Source of the DNA: Phytomonas francai
Lineage: Eukaryota > Euglenozoa > Kinetoplastea > Trypanosomatida > Trypanosomatidae
Direction of reading: 5' to 3'
DNA: 64,000 nucleotides
Assembly: GCA_001766655.1 (NCBI GenBank)
Contig: MJCC01000012.1
Location: 312,913-376,912, forward strand
Position numbers and translations under genes: made by a program. Of this stretch, positions 47,476 through 57,723 are shown in pieces (position 1 is the stretch's first letter; each line of letters opens with the position of its first letter). The notes under the pieces were generated by a model. The model worked only from the letters and a program-made list of their open reading frames with translations. It had not been told where the DNA came from and made no database searches.

Positions 47476-48477
47476 ATGTTTAACAAGCGGCTCACTGTAG
47501 AGATCTCCCTTTTTTTTGCTCTTTTTTTACATACATTTTCATATGGTCAGGTAGAAAACTCTACGTTGAAACTTTGGCGTGGCGCCAACGATACTTCCTA
47601 CGCGGCATCATCCTGTGGGAATTATTTATATTCTTTTGGTTGTCTTGCTGCGCCGGAATGTGTATGGTGTTGTGATGCACCGTTTGGTTCACGGTGCATA
47701 GCAAAAGATGCCATTTCGAATTCTTCCTCTGTTTGTTCCCCAGATGCGTTGCTGTCGTCACCAGGGATGACGTGTAATGACCTTTGCTACACTAGTAACT
47801 CCCAATGCGCGGCATGCGCGAAGAAGAAGTGGTGCTATTTTTGCCTTTCCAGTAGTACCTGCCAAGCACCAGAGGATTATTGCAGTGGAAACACCATCGT
47901 CCAACAATGCGACTCCGGCGATTCCAATTCAGACCAAGCAGATGAGGAGCGATTCTACGCGATAGTGATTCTTTGCATAGGGGGGGGATTAATTTTGTTT
48001 TCCATTTTAGGTATCATTTCAGCCCTTATTTACCGCAAACACATGCAAAGACGTCGGGATAGGGAAATAGCGGAGCAACAGCAGCGTCGCCGTATGCAAC
48101 GGAATAACACTGCTATGCTAGCCCAAGAAGTTTTGGATCAGGGTTCTCTTTTACGGGTGCAGGAGCGGGAACGTCTTTTGCCCGAGGGTTCAGAGCTTCG
48201 TCAAAGCCACTCTTTTGAAGCTGGGGATGAGAATTCGAGCAATAATGCCTTATCACATACCTCGAGCATGTTAGGCGATGAGCCGATCTGTTATCTTTGC
48301 CTTAGCGCTCGCCCTTCAGTGACGTTTCTCCCTTGCTATCACACCTGCTGTTGTGAGGTCTGCAGCAATAGGTTGAGGCCTGTTTCCAATACTATTGTAT
48401 GCCCATTTTGCCGGGTGGAAATCAAAAGCATGGTGAGTTTGACTAATGTGTTAAAATGGAGTACAGAAAGAGAATGA
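47476..48477 (+). CDS. Type I membrane protein with PSI-like repeats and C-terminal RING
   Basis: 333 residues. Signal peptide 1-25 (hydrophobic 11-20). The ectodomain has regular cysteines that resemble plexin-semaphorin-integrin (PSI) motifs: CGNYLYSFGC...ECVWCCDAP and, later, NSQCAACAKKKWCYFC...CQAPEDYC (about 115-140). One transmembrane helix at about 159-184 is followed by a basic stretch (RKHMQRRRDR) and a cytosolic tail. The extreme C-terminus is a C3HC4 RING: C272xxC, then CYHTCCCEVC and CPFC. The arrangement (lumenal cysteine-rich, one helix, RING) fits a membrane-bound E3 ubiquitin ligase of the endomembrane or surface. No operon logic with neighbours. Confidence 0.85.
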   Translation: MFNKRLTVEISLFFALFLHTFSYGQVENSTLKLWRGANDTSYAASSCGNYLYSFGCLAAPECVWCCDAPFGSRCIAKDAISNSSSVCSPDALLSSPGMTCNDLCYTSNSQCAACAKKKWCYFCLSSSTCQAPEDYCSGNTIVQQCDSGDSNSDQADEERFYAIVILCIGGGLILFSILGIISALIYRKHMQRRRDREIAEQQQRRRMQRNNTAMLAQEVLDQGSLLRVQERERLLPEGSELRQSHSFEAGDENSSNNALSHTSSMLGDEPICYLCLSARPSVTFLPCYHTCCCEVCSNRLRPVSNTIVCPFCRVEIKSMVSLTNVLKWSTERE

Positions 48478-49079
48478 GTTTCGGTTATGGGCATGCTTTT
48501 CCTCTTGTTTTTAAAAGGTATTCAGGAATGAATGTAAGCATAGCATATCTTTCTGTAGACCTATGTCTGATTTTCATTTTTCTCATTTGAAGGGCAGTTC
48601 CTTACTGTTTACTGATGAATAGGTCTATGCCTCTGACGATGCTCTTCTGCTAGCCGTCTCATTTTTTTATACGTTTGCATTTTTTTCTTATTAGTGCTTT
48701 TTTTGTGATGCTTTTCTCTTATTGTCAACACTTGATAGTAAATGTATAGTCATTACACATGTTAAACTATACATAAATGTTTTAATTTTATGTATGCATC
48801 GTAAATATTAAAGTGTGTGTGAACTCGGCGAAAAGTATTATTTGCTCTAACGTTTTTTAACCTTTCCATATATGTTTATTTCTTTTACTATATATCTAGA
48901 TTAGCACACATTCACGCAACTCTCATATCTTAAATTATCAGAGTTCTTTAACACAGAATTTTTAAACATAGAAAAAATCCATATATATATATATATATAT
49001 ATAATACCCATTTCTATTTTTTTATATTTTTCCCCTTGCACGTTTCACATTTCTACTAATACCTAAAAGGAACCCTTTG
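48478..49079. other. Intergenic region with (TA)n
   Basis: TA tract at 48981-49003 shortly before the next gene. A TGATGAA word at about 48,612 with a CTGA about 20 bases on resembles a C/D snoRNA core but lacks the rest. Pyrimidine stretch 49,015-49,060 could act as splice tract. Confidence 0.55.
48981..49003. repeat. (AT)n microsatellite
   Basis: Alternating AT/TA over 23 bases upstream of the EDRF1-like gene. Confidence 0.88.
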
Positions 49080-52000
49080 ATGAGCACGAATTCGGGGGAA
49101 AGGAGTATGGCGAATGCCGTGTTGTCCCGCCGAGCCAAACGTCGTAAGGAAGTCACGCGATACCACCAACGTCAACACAACAAGGAACTAAAGTTAGACG
49201 CGGACCTTCGCGATAATCGCTTGTTTCTATTTTCTGAGGGGAAAAGGACTTCATGGGAGGCAACAGCGTCACCACTTCCCAATACGCGCCCCGTATCTGT
49301 GCTAGCGGCGCCTTCTCAAGGTAGTCATGCTCTGAATGACGACACATTTGAGGACTGGAATTTCGAATTTGTATTCCGAAGTGAAAATGCATCTGGGGAA
49401 TCTTCGAACCATCTTGACGGGGATGAGGAGGACGGGCTTGAAGAGGGGGTGTGCACACACGAAAAGGCCATTGTATCGCCTTCTTTTTTTGCCGAAGTAG
49501 CGGGAAGCGCTGTAGCATTCACATCTGATTCGCTCATGCTGCCAAGTGGACAGGGCTTGAAGCGGCCGGCAAAGCCACTCAGCATGCTACCTGTGCCTCA
49601 GCACACAATGTCGGGCTCCACGGTAGGGAGGGCACCGAACTTCGTCCACGTTAGCCGGGATGAGGGCGTACCACCGATCCCAGTGAGGACGCCCATGGCA
49701 TCAGGAACCGACCTCAACGTGCCCACTAGGAACTATCTAACGTTGGATAGCACCTATAACGTTCACCAACATGCGCCGGGATTTGTGAAGAATGAAAGAG
49801 CTGCGCTGAGCTCCATGTTCGCAAGGAGCATGCTAGGGTGGGAAGATTTGCAGGAGGACGTCTTGATACTCTCCACCGGCGATACCATGCGATCGGTATT
49901 CGAACAGGCTTTCATAGACGATAAACCATTAGCACTTCAGGTGCAGCGGCTAGGGCCGACGCTAACGGTTGGAATCCACTCCGAACCTCCCAGCAGCGTG
50001 CGCGAGATGCGTAGGCGGGCTCTTTTGAGCAAGGCACTCTACCGATTGAGTGAGTCCGTACCGACACCAGACACCCGTGATGTGAAAATGGCTAAAGAGG
50101 TTGTCAATACATCAGAGCCGCTGTCGGCATCGTCTGCAGAGCCCGTAGGCGCTGTTGTTCTTCCCCCTCAGCGGGTGGGATTGAGTGTAGCCGAGCACGT
50201 GCAAGCACATAACCGCTATTCTCATATCCTGCGCTGGGGGATCGATAAGATGGAGGTGTTGGTTGGGGTGGATACGCCCATCTTACTAGACCGGTGCAGC
50301 AACACTGAGCAAGTGCTAAAACTTGAGGATACATCAGATATGTTGACACCGCAGGAAATGCAGCGGGATTTGCTGAATTGCTGGTTTGATGCCACGCTTG
50401 CGAACGTACCACAGGTGGGCATCTACATCCATAACGCTGGTGTGGTGCAGTGCTTCGAGGTAAAGAAGGTGCAAGAGCTTTTGGGACTAGTTGAGGGCAG
50501 CGTTGCTACCGCGGCGATGAACTTTACCAGTAACGTCCTGCGTTGGTTAGTCAAGGAGTGCGTGAAGGATGGCGCTACCTACGCTGTGCTTAGGGGGTAC
50601 CGCTCGAGCTATCTGGAGTTGTACGAGCTTCCACGCGAGCACACGCTGTTTACGGATCCGACCTATAACAATAAACCCGTCTCCTCCGCAGCCATGGACG
50701 CCGCAGCGAGGCAGCATCGCGAAGATCAAGACCGCCTTAACCTGAGCTTGTCGCGAATGTGCATGGGAATGGCTCAGCACCTAGTCCATCACGGCAGCAT
50801 TGCCAAGACCAGTGATGCGTTGTCGCTTCTGCTGCGTAGTTTCGTTATATTTCTTCAGCAGGGTGACTCCGGGCACGCTGCGGAGCACGTCTCTGAAATA
50901 GCTCAGATGCTTCCCAAACTGATTGACAGGCTTATCCTTCTGCGACATACCTCTTCACTGCCATCGCCAGACTTAAAAACGGCGAAAGGTCATGACGTGA
51001 GGCATGGTAAGAGGTGTGCTGTGGGAGTCGAAAAGCAGCCCATGCGGGGGGTGCTGTCGGATGGGGTCGCTAGTGAAACCGAATCGCAGACCTTCCCAGA
51101 GGGCAGCAACGCCTGCCGCGCCCGTCCTGAAGCTTATCGTGAGGCACTTGTTACCGGTGCCCGCTTCGAAACACGACTACGCCAGACACTCGGGGATAGT
51201 AATCTCAAGCTTATCCTACGGCGCAATTACGCGCGCTCTTTGGTGTTGTGCTCTGTCGCCATTGGCGTGGCGGTTGCTCGAGCACTTGATGCCTTCAGTA
51301 CAGAGCGCGCATCCCATTTTCGCAGCGCGAACGGGAGCTCAAAACAGAGTAACCTGAAGAAGATTACGGTGATAGATGGAGGGGAGAAAAAGGGGATCAA
51401 GACTCCCAGAAAGGAAAAGGAGGACTACACAGTTCTAAAGGATCTGCTTCAGGTTGTTGTGGAAGGCCTCATGAGGCTAGAGCATCTGAGCAATACGATC
51501 AGGGCCTTTGAAACTTCAATAAGACAATCCGAATCGCCCGTTAATGGTAGCCCTAATGTGACATTCGATGCCACTTCAGATGCACAAAATGCCGACCAAG
51601 AGCCAAGAACAAAGTTTCCTGGGAAGGGCAAACCTCCATCGCATCTGGAGCATGGTTTATTGATGGATCCAAGGGCAGATGTCGATGTCAAACCTCTCGA
51701 TAGTTTCCTTTGCGAGATATATGGCGACGTCGTTTTAATTATTATGGCTGACTCTACCAATGCGTTCACGGTGGACGTGCTCACCGAGGTAGCTCGCCGT
51801 ATCAACACCAGAGAGGAAGAAAAAGCGCAGCAGCAACAGCCATTTCAGCAAAGCAACCCCAGATCAAAAGACGGTCTCCCTCCCTCCTCTTGCTCAACTC
51901 TGGAATGGATTTCAGCCCTGACGATGGATCCGGTCAATCTCTCATTCACTGCGATGCGCTTCTATGCCAAAGCCGGGAGTGAGAATAGACGGCTTCTTAT

Positions 52001-53282
52001 CAAGATGGCGAAAGTGTATTACTATGTTGGAGTGCATTACCTAAATACGGACCGCTACACTAAGTCTCTAGAGGCACTTTATCGCGCCAAATCTCTTTTC
52101 AAAGCCTCAGAGAAGGGGCCTGAGGATTCAGGCCTTGCAGAATATTTCACTCTCGCCCCGATAGTGTTCCTGGAGGACGTGCTCAAAGCCCTTGGGGATG
52201 TGTACACCAACATGGCGCTTCTCAAGATGCGGGCGGCGCTGCCTACCACCAGGGTCGAAATCACCTCTGCACAGCCTCTGAGTATAGGTCTTCTGCGCGA
52301 CGGAAACGAGGAAGAAATTCGATTCTTCCAAAAGGCGCTCGACACGTACACCGAGGGGAGTTTCTGGGTTGAAAAGGCGCAGGTGTTGTTGCGGTATGTG
52401 GCCATCTTTATCGACAAGGCTACTTTGAGGGGGGTCCCAATGGATCGAGCAGGCTCCGCACGGACCTTTGAGCTCATTCTGGAGGCTCTCAAAGCGGCGG
52501 AAAAGGCGAAGACAGATGAGACGGCCTGGAGGCGCTGGCTGGAGTGGGAGACGCTGCGACTCGTGACAGTCACCTTGGTGGGTCAGTGCAGTGGGTCTTT
52601 GCTGCGAAGCGCAAAAACGATTGCACAGCACTGGTCGGAGCAACTCTGTTCTGAGTCTGTCTTGGAAGAGGAAAATGATGATGTCACGCAGTGTATACAA
52701 ACCACTGCGAAGGACGCTAAGGTCGGCCCGAAATCCCCCTTGGAGACCGCTACAGTGGTAGAGCGGAACTTACAGATGGGGTTGGTGTACGCCGTGGATG
52801 TACAGGGGCGTTGTTCCTCTTCAGGTGTTGCAGTGAGCATGCGAAAGGCTGGTCTCAGCGGGCTCGAGCTTCGCGAAACCACTAGGCAATGCATCGCGTT
52901 TACCGTAGCGGCTATGAGGGAAGTGTGTGAGCGGTGGCAGGTTCAGGTTGCACCAGCTGAGTCGGCTGCCCAGACCATCTCGATACACTCAACATCCTCA
53001 CGGAGGATGTTCTTTATCGCACGTTCATGGAAAGTTGAAACCGAGATGGTGTGGGCCTATCGCATGGCCTCAATGATAGTGCTTCGCGTTTTGAAGGCTG
53101 TCGCGGGCTGCTCTGAAAAAAAACTGAAGTCGGACGCTGCACTGTTCTTCACTCGTGTACTTGCGCTAGTAAATTCTTTCGCTAAGGTTGAAGGCACTGA
53201 GGAAGGTGAAAGTAACAACAGCCGTTGTGTATGTTCTATAAAATCGTTTCTTTCTGTTTTAGAGCCCATACTTTCTTGGTAA
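49080..53282 (+). CDS. EDRF1-like TPR protein
   Basis: 1400 residues from ATG 49080 (the frame also has a TTG immediately before). The diagnostic block lies at about 395-465: VDTPILLDRCSNTEQVLKL, then WFDATLANVPQVGIYIHNAG and VVQCFEVKKVQELLGL, matching erythroid differentiation-related factor 1 (EDRF1) proteins, whose fungal and protist members exist without erythroid functions. The second half is helical with TPR-like repeats, for instance VYYYVGVHYLNTDRYTKSLEAL near 980. N-terminus is basic (RRAKRRKEVTRYHQRQHN), possibly a nuclear signal. Human EDRF1 has about 1240 residues. Biochemical role is unclear in any organism. Confidence 0.8.
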   Translation: MSTNSGERSMANAVLSRRAKRRKEVTRYHQRQHNKELKLDADLRDNRLFLFSEGKRTSWEATASPLPNTRPVSVLAAPSQGSHALNDDTFEDWNFEFVFRSENASGESSNHLDGDEEDGLEEGVCTHEKAIVSPSFFAEVAGSAVAFTSDSLMLPSGQGLKRPAKPLSMLPVPQHTMSGSTVGRAPNFVHVSRDEGVPPIPVRTPMASGTDLNVPTRNYLTLDSTYNVHQHAPGFVKNERAALSSMFARSMLGWEDLQEDVLILSTGDTMRSVFEQAFIDDKPLALQVQRLGPTLTVGIHSEPPSSVREMRRRALLSKALYRLSESVPTPDTRDVKMAKEVVNTSEPLSASSAEPVGAVVLPPQRVGLSVAEHVQAHNRYSHILRWGIDKMEVLVGVDTPILLDRCSNTEQVLKLEDTSDMLTPQEMQRDLLNCWFDATLANVPQVGIYIHNAGVVQCFEVKKVQELLGLVEGSVATAAMNFTSNVLRWLVKECVKDGATYAVLRGYRSSYLELYELPREHTLFTDPTYNNKPVSSAAMDAAARQHREDQDRLNLSLSRMCMGMAQHLVHHGSIAKTSDALSLLLRSFVIFLQQGDSGHAAEHVSEIAQMLPKLIDRLILLRHTSSLPSPDLKTAKGHDVRHGKRCAVGVEKQPMRGVLSDGVASETESQTFPEGSNACRARPEAYREALVTGARFETRLRQTLGDSNLKLILRRNYARSLVLCSVAIGVAVARALDAFSTERASHFRSANGSSKQSNLKKITVIDGGEKKGIKTPRKEKEDYTVLKDLLQVVVEGLMRLEHLSNTIRAFETSIRQSESPVNGSPNVTFDATSDAQNADQEPRTKFPGKGKPPSHLEHGLLMDPRADVDVKPLDSFLCEIYGDVVLIIMADSTNAFTVDVLTEVARRINTREEEKAQQQQPFQQSNPRSKDGLPPSSCSTLEWISALTMDPVNLSFTAMRFYAKAGSENRRLLIKMAKVYYYVGVHYLNTDRYTKSLEALYRAKSLFKASEKGPEDSGLAEYFTLAPIVFLEDVLKALGDVYTNMALLKMRAALPTTRVEITSAQPLSIGLLRDGNEEEIRFFQKALDTYTEGSFWVEKAQVLLRYVAIFIDKATLRGVPMDRAGSARTFELILEALKAAEKAKTDETAWRRWLEWETLRLVTVTLVGQCSGSLLRSAKTIAQHWSEQLCSESVLEEENDDVTQCIQTTAKDAKVGPKSPLETATVVERNLQMGLVYAVDVQGRCSSSGVAVSMRKAGLSGLELRETTRQCIAFTVAAMREVCERWQVQVAPAESAAQTISIHSTSSRRMFFIARSWKVETEMVWAYRMASMIVLRVLKAVAGCSEKKLKSDAALFFTRVLALVNSFAKVEGTEEGESNNSRCVCSIKSFLSVLEPILSW

Positions 53283-53606
53283 GATTATTACAAAATAATA
53301 TCTATTTATCTATCTATAAATACGTCTCACAGTTAATAAATTGAGGTAGGTATGTGTGTGTGTGTGTGTGTATGTGTGTCTATTGCTTTTAATTTCTGCT
53401 ATCTTTTGTATATCAAGAATGTTATTTCAATATTTTATTTTACATTCCCTCAAATATTTTTCGAACTGATCGTAATGGTTCCATTCTTTCCCCAACTCGC
53501 TCTGTTGTTAAAGCCAGTGTAGTGAAAAGAATATTGGAGTCAAAGGGGGTCGGGGTATAACACTACGCAAGGTGCGTGGGAGCTGTATAGAAACTTGAGA
53601 TATCGG
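53283..53606. other. Spacer with (GT)n
   Basis: GT tract at 53351-53379. The ATG chosen for the next gene is 53607; the frame has a TTG at 53595. Confidence 0.65.
53351..53379. repeat. (TG)n microsatellite
   Basis: Alternating TG over about 29 bases with one A interruption. Confidence 0.88.
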
Positions 53607-54194
53607 ATGGCTGCGCGCTATCGGATTTCTTTATCTGTCTGTGTCGCTGTGAACTACGGCCGTGGGACGTGGTATTCTTCCCTTACTTTACCCCAACGCC
53701 GAATATCCACCGGTGTCTTTTATCACCCGCCATTTTCACACCGGCAGCAGCACACCTACAATACACTTCCTTTGCATGACTCCAACCATTTTGGAGGGCG
53801 TACGGCGTATTTTAGAGAAATTGGACCATTTGACCATAAAAGAAAAGGTCGTCTCTTCAAGCGAGACCTGCGAACACTGCAATATAATGTCGATATTTGG
53901 TGTGCGCAGAATACATTGAGGAAAAAGTGGAAAGGCAGGGATTGGGAGGTAGTCGAGTTACCTTTCAGCTTAGCGCCAACCGAACTACAGCGTGTCATTC
54001 CCGAACTGTATACCGATATTCCGCAAATGACGCATCCCGCTGCAGGTGATTATAGTAATATTCGCAGTAAAGTTTACGACTGCGAGGAACTGCAAAGCGC
54101 TTTATTCGGTGGAAAAGCCTACCCATATCCAAGCATGGTGAAAGTGAAGGATGGCAGTGATAAAGCGAGTTTAGCACTGAATAAGTTTCTCTGA
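53607..54194 (+). CDS. Probable mitochondrial protein, unidentified
   Basis: 195 residues from the ATG at 53607. The N-terminal 30 residues are Arg/Ser-rich without acids, consistent with import into mitochondria. The body is basic in the middle (FKRDLRTLQ, LRKKWKGRDW) and contains YPYPSMVKVKDG near the end. The basic, compact character and size fit a kinetoplastid-specific mitoribosomal protein, but I do not recognise a named one. Confidence 0.65.
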   Translation: MAARYRISLSVCVAVNYGRGTWYSSLTLPQRRISTGVFYHPPFSHRQQHTYNTLPLHDSNHFGGRTAYFREIGPFDHKRKGRLFKRDLRTLQYNVDIWCAQNTLRKKWKGRDWEVVELPFSLAPTELQRVIPELYTDIPQMTHPAAGDYSNIRSKVYDCEELQSALFGGKAYPYPSMVKVKDGSDKASLALNKFL

Positions 54195-54593
54195 ATTATG
54201 AATTACAGCGTATAATATATATGTGCTGACAAAATGTTCCTGTGTTTTGTGTATTGAATTGCACTAAAGATCTATAAAATTTCAGGCTATCAGTATCTTC
54301 AGATTTTTGGTATTATATATATCATATACGTCAATGCTAAACGGTCTGGCCAACTTAGAGGCATGAGGAAAAAGGAATCTTGTCAGCGGTGTAGGAATAG
54401 TTGCCTATTCCTTTGCCATCTTAAGACGCATTTCTGCTCGACTTACAGTGCATAAAGATAAATCTTACCTTTTAACAACCATAAATTGTAGAATTTTAGT
54501 AAGTCTTTTTTTTTTTAAATATTACACTATACGGTAATCGCCAAACGACAGACGCCCCTTGTGGTAGCTTGAATATCCGCAAAAGAGGCAAAA
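54195..54593. other. Intergenic spacer
   Basis: About 400 bases. T run at 54,508-54,519 with downstream AGs may be the splice tract for the next gene. Confidence 0.55.
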
Positions 54594-56318
54594 ATGGAAG
54601 TTGATCACAGCTCAAATGTTGAACGTCTGGAATTTCTCTACCTTAATATGGTAGGCCAAGTCGTCCAGGTGCATACAGTCGATGGGTGTATTTCTGAAGG
54701 GATATTTGTCTCCCGGACAGATCCTGAAACGGCAGAAAATGAGGCTGGTATCTTTCTCTCCTTTCCGCGTTTCCTCCAATCGGCCCACCATAAGGCACTG
54801 GACCCAGCCGAGCTTTCTACTGATGCTCGTCTCTTTTGCTACAAGGATATTGTCATGATAGATGTTGCGCACTTAAAGCTGCGCACGGAGACTCCAGGCA
54901 TGGGCAACGTTCATTGCTACCGTGGGGAACACGACCTGAAGACGCTGGACTGGGCAGAGGAATGCACGGCAGAATTGTTGGAGTCAGAAAAGATGTCTCC
55001 TGGTGGATGGGATCAGTTCAAAGCAAATGAGCGTTTTGGTGTTACATCCACCTATAAGGAAGACTTTTATACTACAAAGCTTGACCGCGCAAAGCTTACC
55101 AAGGAGCAGCTGGAGTACGCAGATCGCGTCGCAAAGGAGATTGAGAACTCGGCTACTCGTGGTGTTCAACACCAGGCGGAGCGCGAGGAAATCGCCGCTA
55201 TCGACTTAGACGAGGGCCTCCTATTCTCAGATGTCTTTCGTGAAAACGTGGGGCGAGGAGGGAAGAAGGCCCCTGGTGGTACGGTAGCGCAGCAGCAACC
55301 ATCACAACCAGTCCGAAAGACTGCTCCAGAGTTACCCGCTGGAAAGACCATGGCGGCCAAGCGAGGAACGGTCGAGGAGGGTGCACCAGCTCCTATCGAA
55401 GGGGGCCAGATCAAGGACTTCAACCCGAACCCTGCGGCAGCGCCTTTTGTGCCAACTCGTCCTATCATTCGCGACTATCTGCGCTGCATCGCGGACGCCA
55501 TTAATAACAACGATGAGTGCTACGCTAGCAACCCTGACTGGCCCGGTGAGGAGGATCACTACGACAAGGACGACTCGAGTTACTCCCGCCAGCACCAACA
55601 TCAGAACCAAGGCCAGGTTCACCCCCAACACCATCAGCACTATCATCAACAACCACAGCAGCAGCCACCACCACCACCACAGCAGCAACAGCAGCAACAG
55701 CAACACCAACAGCAACAGCAACAGCAACAACAACAACAGCAGCAGCAGCAGCCGTTGTCCCAGGCCCCAGGTCGCGGGGTACCTCCTCAGGGTCAGTTCA
55801 TGGGCATGCCAGGGAAGGGTTACGGCCCCATGGCGCACAACTTCAACCGCGCCGGTGGACACCCGGCTATGCATCACCAACACCACATGCCGCATCATCA
55901 GTATGATATGGGCAATGCCAACAGCGCGGCCTCGTACATGGGAAACAACGCGCCGTCTCAAGTCCAGCAGCAGCAGCAGCCGTATGTTGATCAGAGTATG
56001 ATGGGACCGTCGTCATCGCGGATGGGAACAACGATGCAGCAGCAGCGTTCGTCGAACAAAGGGACACAACCACAACAACCAGTCGTGACCGCTTTGCCTA
56101 TGCAAAACGCAAGCAATACGAGCGGCGGCAGGATACAGGCACCGTCGCTTGGACAGCCGCCTCCGGGTGCTATTCCAGAAACTGATAGCGGTGCGGGCGG
56201 GGCCGCAGTTCCCGAGAAGCAGCCCCCTAAGAAGCTAAGACGAGGTGGAGCTTCCTTGGGTGGGATGGCACTGCGCAATGATCCTGCAGATAGTATGCAA
56301 GGTCCCAAAAAGAAATAA
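54594..56318 (+). CDS. PBP1: Ataxin-2 / Pbp1 homologue
   Basis: 574 residues with the ataxin-2 order: an LSM domain at about 10-100 (ERLEFLYLNMVGQVVQV...VMIDVAHLKL), an LsmAD domain at about 140-200 (RFGVTSTYKEDFYTTKLDR, HQAEREEIAAIDLDEGLLF), and a PAM2 motif at about 276-287 (FNPNPAAAPFVP) that docks on the MLLE domain of poly(A)-binding protein. The C-terminal half is low-complexity with a 33-residue poly-Gln tract (about 355-387, mixed CAG and CAA) and many QQ/HQ/NQ clusters. In Trypanosoma brucei PBP1 with MKT1 and LSM12 stabilises and activates mRNAs; the same role is inferred here. Confidence 0.95.
   Translation: MEVDHSSNVERLEFLYLNMVGQVVQVHTVDGCISEGIFVSRTDPETAENEAGIFLSFPRFLQSAHHKALDPAELSTDARLFCYKDIVMIDVAHLKLRTETPGMGNVHCYRGEHDLKTLDWAEECTAELLESEKMSPGGWDQFKANERFGVTSTYKEDFYTTKLDRAKLTKEQLEYADRVAKEIENSATRGVQHQAEREEIAAIDLDEGLLFSDVFRENVGRGGKKAPGGTVAQQQPSQPVRKTAPELPAGKTMAAKRGTVEEGAPAPIEGGQIKDFNPNPAAAPFVPTRPIIRDYLRCIADAINNNDECYASNPDWPGEEDHYDKDDSSYSRQHQHQNQGQVHPQHHQHYHQQPQQQPPPPPQQQQQQQQHQQQQQQQQQQQQQQQPLSQAPGRGVPPQGQFMGMPGKGYGPMAHNFNRAGGHPAMHHQHHMPHHQYDMGNANSAASYMGNNAPSQVQQQQQPYVDQSMMGPSSSRMGTTMQQQRSSNKGTQPQQPVVTALPMQNASNTSGGRIQAPSLGQPPPGAIPETDSGAGGAAVPEKQPPKKLRRGGASLGGMALRNDPADSMQGPKKK
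55661..55752 (+). repeat. CAG/CAA poly-Gln tract in ataxin-2 gene
   Basis: Mixed CAG and CAA codons with few CAC, giving a long Gln run in the low-complexity C-terminal half; antisense is a Leu/Trp-rich spurious frame. Confidence 0.9.
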
Positions 56319-56477
56319 ATCATGATGTAAAAGAAAGGAAAAGATTCAATTTTATCCTTATGCGTATATTTGCGAAAGCAGAGTTGAGGGACGCATTCCT
56401 AAGCGAGCCTTTGTGGTGCCTATTAACATATCAAATTATTCGCTCTGACTGTATTTTATCTCTTGATATGGTTAATC
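56319..56477. other. Short spacer
   Basis: Between ataxin-2 and the next small frame. Part of it (56360-56557) is open in a different frame, overlapping the small CDS candidate. Confidence 0.5.
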
Positions 56478-56705
56478 ATGCGGTACTTCAGATGGAATAT
56501 GGTGTACACAGAAGAAAAGTGGAAGAAGTACGTACACCATTTCAGGGCACCACCTGAAGTATTAAAATTTCTCATAATTTATGCTTTACATGACTTTTTT
56601 TTTAAATATATAAAGGTACCCATATTGTTGAGGGATCCCTTCACTATGGAGTATTCTGAAGCATCGAAAGCGGCCTGTGTTGTGGTGAGTGAGGCGTTTG
56701 CGTAA
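56478..56705 (+). CDS. Possible small membrane-associated protein
   Basis: 75 codons from ATG 56478 (an in-frame TTG lies at 56463). The translation has a basic start (MRYFRWNMVYTEEKWKKY), a hydrophobic middle (VLKFLIIYALHDFFF) and an acidic end, like small mitochondrial inner-membrane subunits. An overlapping frame at 56360-56557 in another register is the alternative. No family recognised. Confidence 0.42.
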   Translation: MRYFRWNMVYTEEKWKKYVHHFRAPPEVLKFLIIYALHDFFFKYIKVPILLRDPFTMEYSEASKAACVVVSEAFA

Positions 56706-57297
56706 TAAGAGACCGCATCTATCATTGTATCTTGCTCTCCTCATTCCTTAACATGATTATTTAACATTGAGTCAGCTGTTGGATTTATCAATGGAGGTGC
56801 ATTGCGAACAGAAAAAGAAATGGAAGTAGCCTTATTATATTTTTCAGATTCACAGGATAAGCTGTTGTATTTTTTCCCTTTATAACACGAGCAATTAAAT
56901 TATGGATACCCAAAGTACATAGACATACATATATTAGACTAGGAGAAAGTAGCTTATGAACTAAACAAGCCGCGCCATGGGTGAACAGTAAACAGTAGAA
57001 AATTAGCTTACTTTATAGGTAATGCAGCGAGTAACTATAGAAACATATGTATTCTCATCCTAGCGAAAGATATGTTTCTTGTTGTTGGAAGTAAACAAGA
57101 TGCTGTGCTTGTATTTGAAAATAATGGAGAATGTAATAATACAAAAAAAGACCGTGAGGATGTGTAGGCAGATAATGAATGTTTTTATCCGACGCGGGGG
57201 GTATTCTTTTCCCGAGTGATTGTCCATGTATGTCTCTTTGCTATACCTTGTCTGCGTTTTTAATGCAAAAATTTAGGAAAAAGTAAAAAGGGATTTG
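56706..57297. other. Intergenic region
   Basis: About 590 bases without a gene; AT-rich with runs of A and T. Confidence 0.6.
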
Positions 57298-57522
57298 ATG
57301 GAACACAGTGCAAAGCGTCTTTTTGGGACTTTATCGTGTAATGCATCACCACTGGTGCGTACTTTCTCTTCCATAGAAAATTCTTCTACCCATGAGGTGC
57401 TTCTCATAAAAGGATTCCATACAATGGACGAAGAGGATGGGGATGATCAAAAAACTCCCCGGTATATAAACTGCTCAGCACAGTATGCTTTGGCCGCAAA
57501 TGCTGTCTACGTGGATCTATGA
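57298..57522 (+). CDS. Possible small protein
   Basis: 74 codons from the ATG at 57298 (in-frame TTG at 57295). The N-terminus (MEHSAKRLFGTL, then LVRTFSSIEN) looks like a weak mitochondrial presequence; the middle is acidic (DEEDGDD). No family recognised. Might be a short gene or chance. Confidence 0.35.
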   Translation: MEHSAKRLFGTLSCNASPLVRTFSSIENSSTHEVLLIKGFHTMDEEDGDDQKTPRYINCSAQYALAANAVYVDL

Positions 57523-57723
57523 TAACATTCTGATGTGGACTTTAAATATGGGTCCTTACATTCTCATTTTGTTAGCACAGAGAGTTCAGCTTTTCTTTTT
57601 GTTTCATCAAGATCTATTCTGTATTACTGTATTTAGTCCCGTTTTTTTTTCCTTGTTTCTCTTCTTTGTGTATTGTTCGTATATCAACGAGAAACTAGGT
57701 CAGGTTTGTAAGAAAAAAAAAGA

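Noticed and set aside
48605..48640. Possible C/D snoRNA core
   Set aside because: TGATGAA and CTGA are only about 20 bases apart with no terminal stem, too short for a complete guide.
55332..56001. Leu-rich antisense and Thr/Asn-rich + shadow frames over the poly-Gln region
   Set aside because: Artefacts of CAG/CAA repeats read in other frames.
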